Source: an uncultured Acholeplasma sp. (lineage in GTDB: Bacteria > Bacillota_I > Bacilli_A > Acholeplasmatales > Acholeplasmataceae). Taken from it: a stretch of 64,000 nt of DNA. Under the pieces are notes generated by a model, which was not told the DNA's origin, ran no database searches, and saw only the letters and a program-made list of their open reading frames with translations. Shown here piece by piece: positions 43,435-52,440 of the stretch. The stretch is taken from NCBI GenBank assembly GCA_937868795.1, contig CALMNM010000151.1, forward strand, positions 1 through 64,000, written 5' to 3'. Within the stretch, counting starts at the first letter, position 1, and the number at the start of each line of letters is the position of its first letter. Position numbers and translations under genes: made by a program.

Positions 43435-45171
43435 GTGAAACACATTTTTTCAAAAATTGGCTGGTTTGTTAAGGAAAATTGGAAGACGTATGTCGTCTTA
43501 TTTTTGTTATTAATTGCGATATCACTCATCTCTTTAGCACCCGCGTATGTCCTCGGTTTATCAATCGATACGATTGTTTCAGGAGGACTCAACAGACATA
43601 CACTCCTATTACTAGTGATTGGGTTAGCATTACTTCCGATTGCAAGATATTTCTTAAGTTTCATCTATAACCATCTCTCGCAAAAAACCGCACAAACACT
43701 GACCTTTCAAATGCGTAAACGGTATTTATCTCATCTTTTCGATATGGATTCTCAGTTTTATGAAAAGTATGATAAAGGGGACTTAATCGCGAGAGTCACC
43801 GCAGATTTGGATGCCATTACTCAGGCAGCATCATCGATGCTTGAAGGAATTATTTTTAACGTTGGTGTCATTATATTTGCGATTACCGTCATGTCATTGA
43901 CCATAAGTTGGCAACTCACTTTAATCTCTGTATCGATTATGCCGATTGCATTAACGGTTTTAAATATGATCCGTAATCAAAAACGTAAATATATTAAACG
44001 TCATCGTGAAATATATGCCGATATGACAGAAAAAGTATTAGAATCTGTGGAAGGACAAAAAGCGATTCGTGCGTATGTCCAAGAAGATAACGATTTGGAA
44101 AAACAATATCAAGCCATCAATAATGACATTGAATCATGGCGTTATATCGTCAAATTTGAAAACTGGTTTAACCCACTCTTTGAAGTGGTCTATGGGATTG
44201 CATATATTCTCGCCTTTGCGTTTGGTATCTTTTATATAATGCAACAACAGATGACTTTAGGTGGACTAATTACCTTTGTTTCATACATTGGTATGCTCTA
44301 TGGTCCTATCATTTCGATTTCTAATATCTTTGCTCAAATCAATAATGCTACGATTTCTGTCGACCGATTGGATGAAATCATGCAACAACAACCGATCGTT
44401 CATGATGAGATTGATTCAAAACCCATTGGTACGTTTCAATCTATCGAATTTAAGGACGTCACCTTTAAGTATCCCTTTGATAAACAACCTGTCATTAAAC
44501 AGATTACATTTACGATTCATCATGGACAAACGATCGGGATTGTAGGACCGACAGGTGCAGGAAAATCGACATTGATTAGACAGTTGTTACGCGAGTTTAA
44601 CGTCACTAACGGACAAGTCTATGTTGATGGACTCCCCATTGAAACGTATAAAATTGAAGATATTCGTAATCTAGTGGGTTATGTTCCTCAGTCGCATATG
44701 CTCTTTCGACGCTCTGTAGAAGACAATATCTTAATTGGTGACCCCAAAGCGAGTCATCAAGCCTTTGACCGTGCGGTAAAGATTGCAGATTTTGAGAAAG
44801 ACTTAGTCTATCTACAAAACGATCTTCAAACGATGGTAGGCGAAGCTGGAGCTACACTTTCAGGTGGTCAAAAACAGCGTTTATCCATCGCCCGTGCTCT
44901 GATTAAAGATCCGCAAATTCTAATTTTAGACGACTCGTTATCCGCGGTTGACGCGAAAACAGAAGATACCATTATCGAACATTTAAAAGACTTTAGAAAA
45001 GGGAAAACTAACATTATTGTTGCCCATCGTTTTTCTGCGGTCAGAGATGCAGATATGATTTATGTTCTAGAAAATGGACGTATCACACAAAAAGGCACGC
45101 ATCAAGAGTTGCTCCGCCAAGAAGGCTGGTATAAGATGCAATACATCCAGCAAATGACTATGAGTAGGTAA
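43435..45171 (+). CDS. ABC exporter half-transporter with degenerate catalytic site
   Basis: 578 residues: six membrane helices (1 to about 310) fused to an ATPase domain. Walker A GPTGAGKST, signature LSGGQKQRLS, Walker B ILILDDSLSAVD. The residue after Walker B is Asp rather than the catalytic Glu, the mark of the degenerate site in heterodimeric exporters such as LmrCD, YheIH or TM287/288. The start is GTG behind AGGGTGG; the ATG two bases earlier is out of frame. Partner encoded four bases downstream. Confidence 0.9.
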   Translation: MKHIFSKIGWFVKENWKTYVVLFLLLIAISLISLAPAYVLGLSIDTIVSGGLNRHTLLLLVIGLALLPIARYFLSFIYNHLSQKTAQTLTFQMRKRYLSHLFDMDSQFYEKYDKGDLIARVTADLDAITQAASSMLEGIIFNVGVIIFAITVMSLTISWQLTLISVSIMPIALTVLNMIRNQKRKYIKRHREIYADMTEKVLESVEGQKAIRAYVQEDNDLEKQYQAINNDIESWRYIVKFENWFNPLFEVVYGIAYILAFAFGIFYIMQQQMTLGGLITFVSYIGMLYGPIISISNIFAQINNATISVDRLDEIMQQQPIVHDEIDSKPIGTFQSIEFKDVTFKYPFDKQPVIKQITFTIHHGQTIGIVGPTGAGKSTLIRQLLREFNVTNGQVYVDGLPIETYKIEDIRNLVGYVPQSHMLFRRSVEDNILIGDPKASHQAFDRAVKIADFEKDLVYLQNDLQTMVGEAGATLSGGQKQRLSIARALIKDPQILILDDSLSAVDAKTEDTIIEHLKDFRKGKTNIIVAHRFSAVRDADMIYVLENGRITQKGTHQELLRQEGWYKMQYIQQMTMSR

Positions 45172-45175
45172 GACG

Positions 45176-47185
45176 ATGTTTAAGACAATGAAGAAAGTTT
45201 GGCGTTATATCGCCAAATACAAGAAACTATTATTCATCACACTCACTGCCATGCTGATTGTTCAAGGTTTGGGTCTTTTAGCACCGCTAATTGTTAAATC
45301 GATTCTTGATGACTACTTGGTGGGTATCGAAAGACCTTGGTATGAAACGACAGATGAAGCAAGTAGTATCTTTTTTGAAGGCAAATACTACACACAAGAT
45401 GTAACATCAGATGATGTTTTATCGATTATCATCTACGAAGGAAAGTATTATGCTGCGTATGACTTTGTTCCTATGGGCAATAAAGACTTAAGCGGTACGA
45501 CACTCACAGTGACGATACAAAGTGGTGAGATTTTCACATATTCGGTCATTCAACTTAACCGTGAAGATGTTCTAAATTTCTATCAACCTTTTGTTCAACC
45601 ACTTACCATACTTATTCTTTTACTGACCCTAAGATTTTTCTTACAGATCATATTTACCTACATTCAACGTATTTCAACCTCGATGATCAACGTTAATATT
45701 GTTCGTGACGCAAGAAAAGATGCGGTAAGATCGTTGCAGAAGATGCCGATGACCTATTTTGAATCAGAACCTGCAGGAAAAATCGCAAACCGAGTCATCA
45801 GTGACGTTGGGGGCATGATGAACCTTTTCTCAACAATCATGAACTTGCTCGTTAACGCATCACTTTCTGTTATTTTTGCTTATATAGGTATGTTTTATTT
45901 AGATGCGAGACTCGCATTATTGACGTTCATAATCTTCCCTGTGGTCTATGTTTGGTTGCGCTATTTCACGAAGAAACTGAACAAAATCGCCGTTAAAGTA
46001 AACGAAATGGCATCGATGATCACAGCTCAACTCAATGAAATTATTAATGGGATTAATATCTTGCAGATCTTTAACTTTAGAAAGCAGACTGAAGATCGGT
46101 TCAATCAATTATCCTCAGATTTTATGAAAGAAAAGATATCTGAGAATATCTTACACCTATCCATCGGATGGAACATGATTCGATTAATTGGATCCTTAGT
46201 CACCGCAGTCATCGTGCTTTATTTTGGGCAAGGATACTTAAATGTGGCTGGATTTGTGGTGACGGCTGGGATCATCTATGCCTATAATGATTATTTATCG
46301 CGATTGATCGAACCCGTCGGGACTTTATTCAGAGAAATTGGAAATCTTCAGCATTCAATGGTACGGACAGAACGTATCTTTAAGATTATTGATGGGGATC
46401 AAGAAGATGGATCATATGAAGCTATCCCACGATTCAAAGGACATATTGTTTTCGATCATCTCTGGTTTTCCTATAGTGAGGGAACACCTGTTCTTAAAGG
46501 CATTAATTTAGAGATTAAACCAGGCCAACTCGTCGGTTTAGTAGGTCATACAGGTTCAGGAAAGAGTTCACTCATGAGTTTACTTATGCGTTTTTATGAT
46601 CTTAAACCTTATGACATGGGGCAGATAACGATTGATGGTATCGACATCTCAACTCACACAAAACGCAGTTATCGCCAACATGTAGGGATCGTTTTACAGG
46701 ACCCTGCAATGTTCAAGGGGACGATTGCTGATAATATTCGATTTGGACAAAACGTCTCCGATGAAGACATTGAACGCATCCTAAGAAGCATTGGTGGGGG
46801 TCGTTTGCTTGATAAACTCGAAAAAGGAATTCACACGATGATCACACGCGCAGGTGGTAACTTGTCCGTAGGTGAGAAACAGATTATTTCATTTGCAAGA
46901 GCTGTCGTCCATGATCCAGCGATCTTAGTTATGGATGAAGCAACCGCGAATATCGACACGGAAACAGAAACAATGTTACAAGAAGCCTTAGAAAAAGTCA
47001 GACAAGGACGAACGATGGTCGTGATAGCACATCGCTTATCCACCATAAAAAATGCGGATAAGATTGTTGTTTTAGAAAACGGGATGAAAGTTGAAGAAGG
47101 AAAACATAAAGACTTATTAGCGAAAAACGGTGTTTATGCCAATATTTATCGTTCTCAGATCAAACCAGGGGCGGAAATCAGTTGA
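45176..47185 (+). CDS. ABC exporter half-transporter, catalytic partner
   Basis: 669 residues. As usual for the larger partner of heterodimeric exporters there is an insertion of about 90 residues between TM1 and TM2 (about 45-135), predicted outside the cell. Walker A GHTGSGKSS; signature LSVGEKQIIS is altered at its second Gly; Walker B ILVMDEATANID has the catalytic Glu. The complex likely exports drugs or lipids. The stop codon is inside the terminator hairpin. Confidence 0.9.
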   Translation: MFKTMKKVWRYIAKYKKLLFITLTAMLIVQGLGLLAPLIVKSILDDYLVGIERPWYETTDEASSIFFEGKYYTQDVTSDDVLSIIIYEGKYYAAYDFVPMGNKDLSGTTLTVTIQSGEIFTYSVIQLNREDVLNFYQPFVQPLTILILLLTLRFFLQIIFTYIQRISTSMINVNIVRDARKDAVRSLQKMPMTYFESEPAGKIANRVISDVGGMMNLFSTIMNLLVNASLSVIFAYIGMFYLDARLALLTFIIFPVVYVWLRYFTKKLNKIAVKVNEMASMITAQLNEIINGINILQIFNFRKQTEDRFNQLSSDFMKEKISENILHLSIGWNMIRLIGSLVTAVIVLYFGQGYLNVAGFVVTAGIIYAYNDYLSRLIEPVGTLFREIGNLQHSMVRTERIFKIIDGDQEDGSYEAIPRFKGHIVFDHLWFSYSEGTPVLKGINLEIKPGQLVGLVGHTGSGKSSLMSLLMRFYDLKPYDMGQITIDGIDISTHTKRSYRQHVGIVLQDPAMFKGTIADNIRFGQNVSDEDIERILRSIGGGRLLDKLEKGIHTMITRAGGNLSVGEKQIISFARAVVHDPAILVMDEATANIDTETETMLQEALEKVRQGRTMVVIAHRLSTIKNADKIVVLENGMKVEEGKHKDLLAKNGVYANIYRSQIKPGAEIS

Positions 47186-47200
47186 TTTTCGCTTTTTTTT
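47171..47200 (+). terminator. Terminator of the ABC operon
   Basis: GCGGAAATCA-GT-TGATTTTCGC followed by eight T; the gene's TGA is in the 3' arm. Confidence 0.85.
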
Positions 47201-47269
47201 ATTTTTCTCCAATAAAATCTAAGACTCAATCGTTTATAGGGTGAAATAAAAATAGAAAGGAAGAAAAAA

Positions 47270-48307
47270 ATGAAAAAATTAGTGATAGGATTATTCTCAC
47301 TTATCTTGGTAGCAACCCTTGCTGCATGTACTGGTTTAAATGGCGAGGTTGGTTTTGCCCTCACATCCGATAAAGACGTCATGTCTTTTCAAGCACTATC
47401 GACAGCAGAACTCTTGTCGAATATCCAACCAGCTACAACCCAGTCGATGGATGCTTCTGGAACATCCGTGCTTTCCACAGAAGTTGATGTAACGATTGAT
47501 CAAATTCAGCCTTACTTAGAATTGTTTGAACAGCTATTAACACAAAATAATGGGTTAACAGTGGTTACAGAAGTATCAGATTTACCAGAATATGAAACCA
47601 AGCAAGTCTTTACTGTCACAGATATCCTTGGCAATCAAGTGACTTATGTCATGTATTACAACACCATCATGGTAGTTGATGATAACGTTGATGAAACAGA
47701 TGAAGTGGATGAAACAGAGGATACTGAACAAGAATATCGCATTGAAGGCATCATGATCTATGGAGATATCACCTATCAAATCGTGGGTGAGTACGAAGTC
47801 GAAGGTGAAGAATCAGAGCTCAAATTTAAGTCTTATGTTGATGAACTCAACTATGTTGAATCTAAATATGAAGTAGAATCTGAAGAAATTAAGTTCGAAT
47901 TCCAAGTGGTCACCAACGGCATTGTCATCAATGAAAGCAATATCAAAATTGAAAATGAAGATGATGAGTTAAAGATTAAACTAGAATATGTCAGTGGTTC
48001 CGATTCTGGGGAGTATGTATTTAAACTTGAAGAAGAAGATGGACAGACACAATTAAAGATTGAGTTTACTTCAACAATCAATGGCATCACTACGAGTGGT
48101 GAAGCAAAAGTGAACGTCGTTGTCGATGAGTTGACGGGTGAAACATCCTATGTTATCTCAGTTAAATCTGATGATGACAATGAATATGAAAGAGAATATG
48201 ATCGTGATCTTGAAGATAGAGAAGATGACGATGACGATGAATTTGAAGACGAAGAAGACGAAAACGAAGAAGAATCCGAAGACAACGTAGAAACCGAAGA
48301 AGACTAA
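47270..48307 (+). CDS. Lipoprotein with acidic tail, homologous to the anti-sigma ectodomain
   Basis: 345 residues. Lipoprotein signal VATLAAC (Cys20) puts it on the cell surface. The body (about 85-290) is beta-strand-rich and aligns with the outer part of the anti-sigma protein two genes on: QPYLELFEQLL vs EPYLGMIENLL, LPEYETKQVFTVTDILGN vs LEDYETKLLITTYDLLGN, VDELNYVESKYEVE vs LDDLNYIESIYKVE, VDELTGETSYVISVK vs LDEITNTTSYSILVK. The last 45 residues are almost all Asp/Glu. I know no family name. AAAGGAAG precedes the ATG. It probably acts in the same signalling or stress system as the sigma factor. Confidence 0.82.
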   Translation: MKKLVIGLFSLILVATLAACTGLNGEVGFALTSDKDVMSFQALSTAELLSNIQPATTQSMDASGTSVLSTEVDVTIDQIQPYLELFEQLLTQNNGLTVVTEVSDLPEYETKQVFTVTDILGNQVTYVMYYNTIMVVDDNVDETDEVDETEDTEQEYRIEGIMIYGDITYQIVGEYEVEGEESELKFKSYVDELNYVESKYEVESEEIKFEFQVVTNGIVINESNIKIENEDDELKIKLEYVSGSDSGEYVFKLEEEDGQTQLKIEFTSTINGITTSGEAKVNVVVDELTGETSYVISVKSDDDNEYEREYDRDLEDREDDDDDEFEDEEDENEEESEDNVETEED

Positions 48308-48334
48308 TCTTTAGAAATCACATAAAGAAACCTG

Positions 48335-48374
48335 TATAATGAATTTGGGGGCAAGGCATACCTTGACCCCTCAA
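48335..48374 (+). promoter_or_regulatory. Sigma-gene -10 and 5' hairpin
   Basis: TATAAT at 48335-48340 is followed by a strong hairpin, TTGGGGGCAAGG-CATA-CCTTGACCCCTCAA (48345-48374, one or two bulged bases), without a T tract. It would be the very 5' end of the sigma transcript or a processing barrier after the lipoprotein gene. The -35 is weak (TAGAAA). Confidence 0.45.
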
Positions 48375-48397
48375 ACTCATTACAGAGGACATGACTC

Positions 48398-48919
48398 ATG
48401 AGACTTGATCACCAGGCAATTAAACGTTTAAAAGCCCATGATAATCCCACATTTGAAAAGATTTATGATGAGACAAAACGCGGTGTCTATTCGATCGTTT
48501 TTTCGGTGACTCAAAGTCATGAGTTGACACAAGATTTAATGCAAGATATTTATATGAAGATGCTTGTGAAAATAGATCAGTATAAAATTGGAACGAATTT
48601 CTTTAATTGGTTGATGCAAATTGCAAAGAACCACGCTATCGATCATTATCGAAAAGAGAAAAAAGTTTCACGGATTGACGATGAGCATATCCAACACTTA
48701 TCTTCGACATATCACGATATTCCTGATGAAAGTGATCGATTTGAGCAGATGATGGACCTCTTAGAGGACGATGAACGAATGATTGTTCTACTCAAAGTTG
48801 TCGATGAACGTACCCATCAAGAAATCGCTAAAATTATGGATAAACCTTTAGGTACAGTTTTATGGGTCTATCAAAAAGCACTAAAAAAGTTAAAAGAATT
48901 CGGAGGTGATGTGTCATGA
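48398..48919 (+). CDS. ECF-type RNA polymerase sigma factor
   Basis: 173 residues with region 2 (about 15-85: LTQDLMQDIYMKML, NWLMQIAKNHAIDHYRK) and region 4 (about 118-170: ERMIVLLKVVDERTHQEIAKIM, then GTVLWVYQKALKKLK). No region 1 or 3, as in extracytoplasmic-function sigma factors. It overlaps the following membrane protein by four bases (ATGA), the classic arrangement with a cognate anti-sigma factor. No target promoters can be named; autoregulation of the flanking lipoprotein is plausible. Confidence 0.9.
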   Translation: MRLDHQAIKRLKAHDNPTFEKIYDETKRGVYSIVFSVTQSHELTQDLMQDIYMKMLVKIDQYKIGTNFFNWLMQIAKNHAIDHYRKEKKVSRIDDEHIQHLSSTYHDIPDESDRFEQMMDLLEDDERMIVLLKVVDERTHQEIAKIMDKPLGTVLWVYQKALKKLKEFGGDVS

Positions 48920-50112
48920 AAAAGAAAGAAATCAAGATGCTAATTAAATCAACAATGAATGCACACACCCCTGACCATGCTCCTTTCATCGATTGGGCAA
49001 AAGTGGATGTCCTTCGTGCTGAAGAACCGATCACACATCCTTCACGAGTTTGGTTTTCACCCATGAAGCTTTCTTTAGGATTCTCATTGATAATTGTTCT
49101 TTCTTTAGGTTTATTCGCTTTACTAAGCAATCCAATAAATCCTGAGATCCCTACAGGTGAAGCACTTTTCTATGACCAACAAGAAGTGTTATCTGTTTCT
49201 TTTGTTTCAACTGCATCGTTAATTCCAGCTTTCGATCAACAGCTTAGTGTACCAAGTTTCCGCTTGCTTGCTGTGGATTTATCACCGATTGATCGAGTCG
49301 AACCTTATTTAGGAATGATTGAAAATCTACTCTCACAAGACCAAGGAATCACATCAACTATCATACCTTCAGATTTAGAAGATTATGAAACGAAGCTTTT
49401 GATTACGACCTATGATTTATTAGGTAATTCGATTACCCATACGTTTTATTATAATGTTGAACAATATCAAAAGAATGATGATGAAGAAACCTTTGTTATT
49501 CGAGGGATTATGGTGTTACATGGGACGACCTATCAGATGTATGGTGAAAAAACGATTGAAGATGATGAATCAATTTTGAAGGTGAAAGGCTTTCTCGATG
49601 ATTTAAACTACATTGAATCGATATATAAAGTAGAAAATGACGAATCATTGTATGAAGTTAATCGTGTCAATAACGGATCCCTTGTCTCATCCTCAATCAT
49701 CAAAATTGAATATGATGAGGAAAATGAAATTAAAATTGACATCGAAATCGACTCGATCACAGAAATTTCTACGTATGAATTTAAATATGAGCTCGATGAA
49801 GATTCACCTACAATTAAAGCTGAATACGAAGTTAACGATTTGGTCAATCAACTGACACATCAGGCTGAAATGAGAATCCGAGTCATTTTAGATGAAATAA
49901 CGAATACAACATCCTACTCAATATTGGTTAAAGATGATGAGAACGAAGAATATGAGTATGAATCGGATCGTGAAGTTCGAACTGACAAAGATGATAAAGA
50001 TGAAGATGAAGAAGATGAAGAAGACGAAATTGATGAAGAGGATGAAGAGGATGAAGAAGATGAAGATAATGAAGAGGATGACGATATCATCGATGAATCT
50101 GAGGAAGATTAA
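48916..50112 (+). CDS. Membrane anti-sigma factor with acidic surface tail (putative)
   Basis: 398 residues. A cytosolic N-terminus of about 50 residues, one membrane helix (about 51-71, LSLGFSLIIVLSLGLFALL), then an ectodomain homologous to the lipoprotein at 47270, ending in about 65 residues that are mostly Asp/Glu. The N-terminus has no His-x3-Cys-x2-Cys zinc motif, so it is not a ZAS-type anti-sigma. Role as anti-sigma is inferred from overlap with the sigma gene and topology. GGAGGTGATG lies before the start. Confidence 0.8.
   Translation: MKKKEIKMLIKSTMNAHTPDHAPFIDWAKVDVLRAEEPITHPSRVWFSPMKLSLGFSLIIVLSLGLFALLSNPINPEIPTGEALFYDQQEVLSVSFVSTASLIPAFDQQLSVPSFRLLAVDLSPIDRVEPYLGMIENLLSQDQGITSTIIPSDLEDYETKLLITTYDLLGNSITHTFYYNVEQYQKNDDEETFVIRGIMVLHGTTYQMYGEKTIEDDESILKVKGFLDDLNYIESIYKVENDESLYEVNRVNNGSLVSSSIIKIEYDEENEIKIDIEIDSITEISTYEFKYELDEDSPTIKAEYEVNDLVNQLTHQAEMRIRVILDEITNTTSYSILVKDDENEEYEYESDREVRTDKDDKDEDEEDEEDEIDEEDEEDEEDEDNEEDDDIIDESEED
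50032..50076 (+). repeat. 9-bp in-frame tandem repeat encoding acidic triplets
   Basis: Five successive copies of GATGAAGAR-like units (start positions 50032, 50041, 50050, 50059, 50068), coding Asp-Glu-Glu. Copy-number change would lengthen or shorten the acidic tail without a frameshift. Confidence 0.75.
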
Positions 50113-50127
50113 AATTTAGAATCAGTT

Positions 50128-50162
50128 AAAGGCCTTTGTTGAATTAAATAAAGGCCTTTTTT
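50128..50162 (+). terminator. Terminator of the sigma/anti-sigma unit
   Basis: AAAGGCCTTT arms at 50128-50137 and 50150-50159 with a 12-base loop, followed by T residues. Confidence 0.8.
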
Positions 50163-50220
50163 GTTTGCCTGAAACACACATTTCTCATGATACAATAAGT
50201 GTATAGACGTGGTGTAAAAC

Positions 50221-52347
50221 ATGAAAAAATTGACAGTTTTCCTGCTTAGTTTGTTACTAACGATGACATTTTTAACCGTCCAATCTCAAGCCTTTATTAA
50301 TCCGGCTTCTTTTGGACTTACATTTTCTCATCCTGCAGGTTTTTATGATGAAGGCTTTTCTTTAATACTTACCTCAAAAGAAGGGACAACCATTTACTAC
50401 ACGCTTGATTCCTCAGATCCGAACGAACTCAGTACATCCTATACGACACCTATATGGGTTGAAGAGTCATGGATTGAAGCAACAGGGGAAGAAGTGAATA
50501 TTACACCAGATAGTCAAGAAAATATTCCTGATCCTTCATATCCAATCTCCATGATACGAACCACATCACTTTATTGGATGTCACCTAAAGAGGATATATT
50601 CAAAGCCACGGTTGTCAAAGCGATTGCCATCGATGATCTCACCGGTGAAAAAAGTGAAATCATCACACAAACATACTTTGTACATCCTTTGATGCAAGAT
50701 CTTTACGCTTTTCCAATCATCAGTCTTTCAACAGATATCAATCATCTTTACGATTACGAAACAGGGATTAATATCCCTGGCATTCATTATGATCAAAATA
50801 TCGATGGAAAAGGCATCCAAAATCCTATTGGTGATAATGTAAGTTCATTGACCCATGCTGGACAAAATCGCACAGGTAACTACTTTCAAAGTGGTGATTT
50901 GTGGGAAAAACCAGTCTACGTTGAATATTTCACAACAGAAGGTATTCGCACGATTGCTCAACATGCAGGTTTAAGACTTCATGGTGGTCTATCAAGAAAA
51001 TACACAATTAAAAGTTATCGTCTTTACGCAGATGATCGATATGATGATAATGATATGTTCTACTATCCGTTTTTTAGTGATAAGGATGTGAACGAATACA
51101 AGCGGATTATCTTACGTAATGGAGGACAGACCTATCAATATACATTTATGGGTGATGCGGTTGCTCAAAGTATATTAAAACCTCTTACCCTAGATATTCA
51201 ATATAGCACACCTATTATCTTATTTATGAATGGCGAGTATTTTGGTATTCGCAATATTCGTGATCGGTTAGATCAGTACTATTTATCAACCCATTATCAA
51301 TTAGACCCAAACGATGTCACGATACTCACAGGTCATGCATTTATCGACGAAGGTAGTGTGATTGATCAAGCACACTATCAGCGTATGTATACCTATGCGA
51401 GTACAAAGGATTTATCTATCCAAAAAAACTATGAAAAAATGGCAACGTGGATGGATATGGACAATTATATCGATTATATGATCGCTGAACTTTATTTTGG
51501 TAATGTCGATTGGCCACAAAACAATATATCATATTGGCGAAAATCAGGAGGATTTCATCCGGATGCACCATATGGCCATGATGGACGCTGGCGTTGGATG
51601 ATCCAAGATCTCGATGCCTCTTTTGGTGCATCATGGGGAACTACACAAGCGGATCAAAATCCCTTTGAGAGGATGACGGGTGACTCATGGAAGACTGGTA
51701 AGCTTTTTGTTGAACTTCTTGAAAATGATCAATTTAGAGCTGCCTTTATCTATCGTCTCAATGAACTGTTATTGTCTATTTATGATGAACAACGCACATC
51801 TTCAATGGTAGAAGAAATGATCGATTTATATGAACCTGAAATGTCTACCCACATTGCACGATTCGGTTATCCAACCTCGATCGATACATGGAAATTCTAC
51901 AGTGAGCGAATGGTAGATTTTGCACTTGAACGCCCTAACTATTTACAAACTTATATGGAAAGTTGGCTTGAACTTGATCAAACACATGAAATCAATGTGA
52001 TGTATAATCAAGAACAAGGAACGATCCGTATGGGGAATCGTGTGGATTCTGATGGCATGGCATCGTTTGATGCTTATGAAGGTATACCACTCACCATAAC
52101 TGCAGAGGCTAAAGAAGGTTATTATTTTGAAGGATGGTATCTTGAAGATATGTTACTATCGCGTGAATCCACCATTTATATTCCTCCTTATGATTCTTTA
52201 AATATCACTGCAAGCTTCCAATTAGGAGAAGCCCCTGATATAAATGATCCTACACCATATCTTGGATGGGTGATCACATCCTCACTCATGACACTAGGAT
52301 TAGTTTCTACACTGTTTTATCTGATCAAGACGCATAAAAAAAATTAA
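50221..52347 (+). CDS. Large surface CotH protein with chitobiase-like and InlB-repeat domains
   Basis: 708 residues. Signal peptide (1 to about 24), then a chitobiase/hexosaminidase C-terminal-type domain (about 35-150, EGTTIYYTLDSSDPNE), a CotH kinase-like region (about 200-560: HAGLRLHGGLSRKYTIKS, FGIRNIRDRLDQYYL, and the catalytic-type WRWMIQDLDASFG), an InlB-B repeat (about 605-655, YYFEGWYLEDMLL), and a C-terminal membrane helix followed by KTHKKN. It is thus anchored with domains outside. Its function is not established. It has its own upstream region after the terminator. Confidence 0.85.
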   Translation: MKKLTVFLLSLLLTMTFLTVQSQAFINPASFGLTFSHPAGFYDEGFSLILTSKEGTTIYYTLDSSDPNELSTSYTTPIWVEESWIEATGEEVNITPDSQENIPDPSYPISMIRTTSLYWMSPKEDIFKATVVKAIAIDDLTGEKSEIITQTYFVHPLMQDLYAFPIISLSTDINHLYDYETGINIPGIHYDQNIDGKGIQNPIGDNVSSLTHAGQNRTGNYFQSGDLWEKPVYVEYFTTEGIRTIAQHAGLRLHGGLSRKYTIKSYRLYADDRYDDNDMFYYPFFSDKDVNEYKRIILRNGGQTYQYTFMGDAVAQSILKPLTLDIQYSTPIILFMNGEYFGIRNIRDRLDQYYLSTHYQLDPNDVTILTGHAFIDEGSVIDQAHYQRMYTYASTKDLSIQKNYEKMATWMDMDNYIDYMIAELYFGNVDWPQNNISYWRKSGGFHPDAPYGHDGRWRWMIQDLDASFGASWGTTQADQNPFERMTGDSWKTGKLFVELLENDQFRAAFIYRLNELLLSIYDEQRTSSMVEEMIDLYEPEMSTHIARFGYPTSIDTWKFYSERMVDFALERPNYLQTYMESWLELDQTHEINVMYNQEQGTIRMGNRVDSDGMASFDAYEGIPLTITAEAKEGYYFEGWYLEDMLLSRESTIYIPPYDSLNITASFQLGEAPDINDPTPYLGWVITSSLMTLGLVSTLFYLIKTHKKN

Positions 52348-52394
52348 AGTATATTTTCATAAGCAAAGTATTCGTTTTATACAAATATATTTGA

Positions 52395-52409
52395 TACAAT
52401 CTAATTGAA
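52395..52409. promoter_or_regulatory. OhrR-type operator before gpx
   Basis: TACAATCTAATTGAA matches the OhrR box TACAATTNAATTGTA at 13 of 15 positions (counting N as a match). The left half (TACAAT) can also be the -10, so binding would block transcription of gpx-ohrR. Confidence 0.55.
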
Positions 52410-52440
52410 TAAAATAATATGGAAAGTATGGTAATCAAAA

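Noticed and set aside
48345-48374. Hairpin before the sigma gene as an intrinsic terminator
   Set aside because: It is followed by TCAAACTC and has no T tract.
48916-49080. Zinc-type (ZAS) anti-sigma N-terminus
   Set aside because: No cysteines and no HxxxCxxC motif in the cytosolic part.
52348-52440. FMN riboswitch for the rib genes
   Set aside because: The gap before gpx is short and AT-rich, with none of the conserved RFN elements; no gap exists before ribD.
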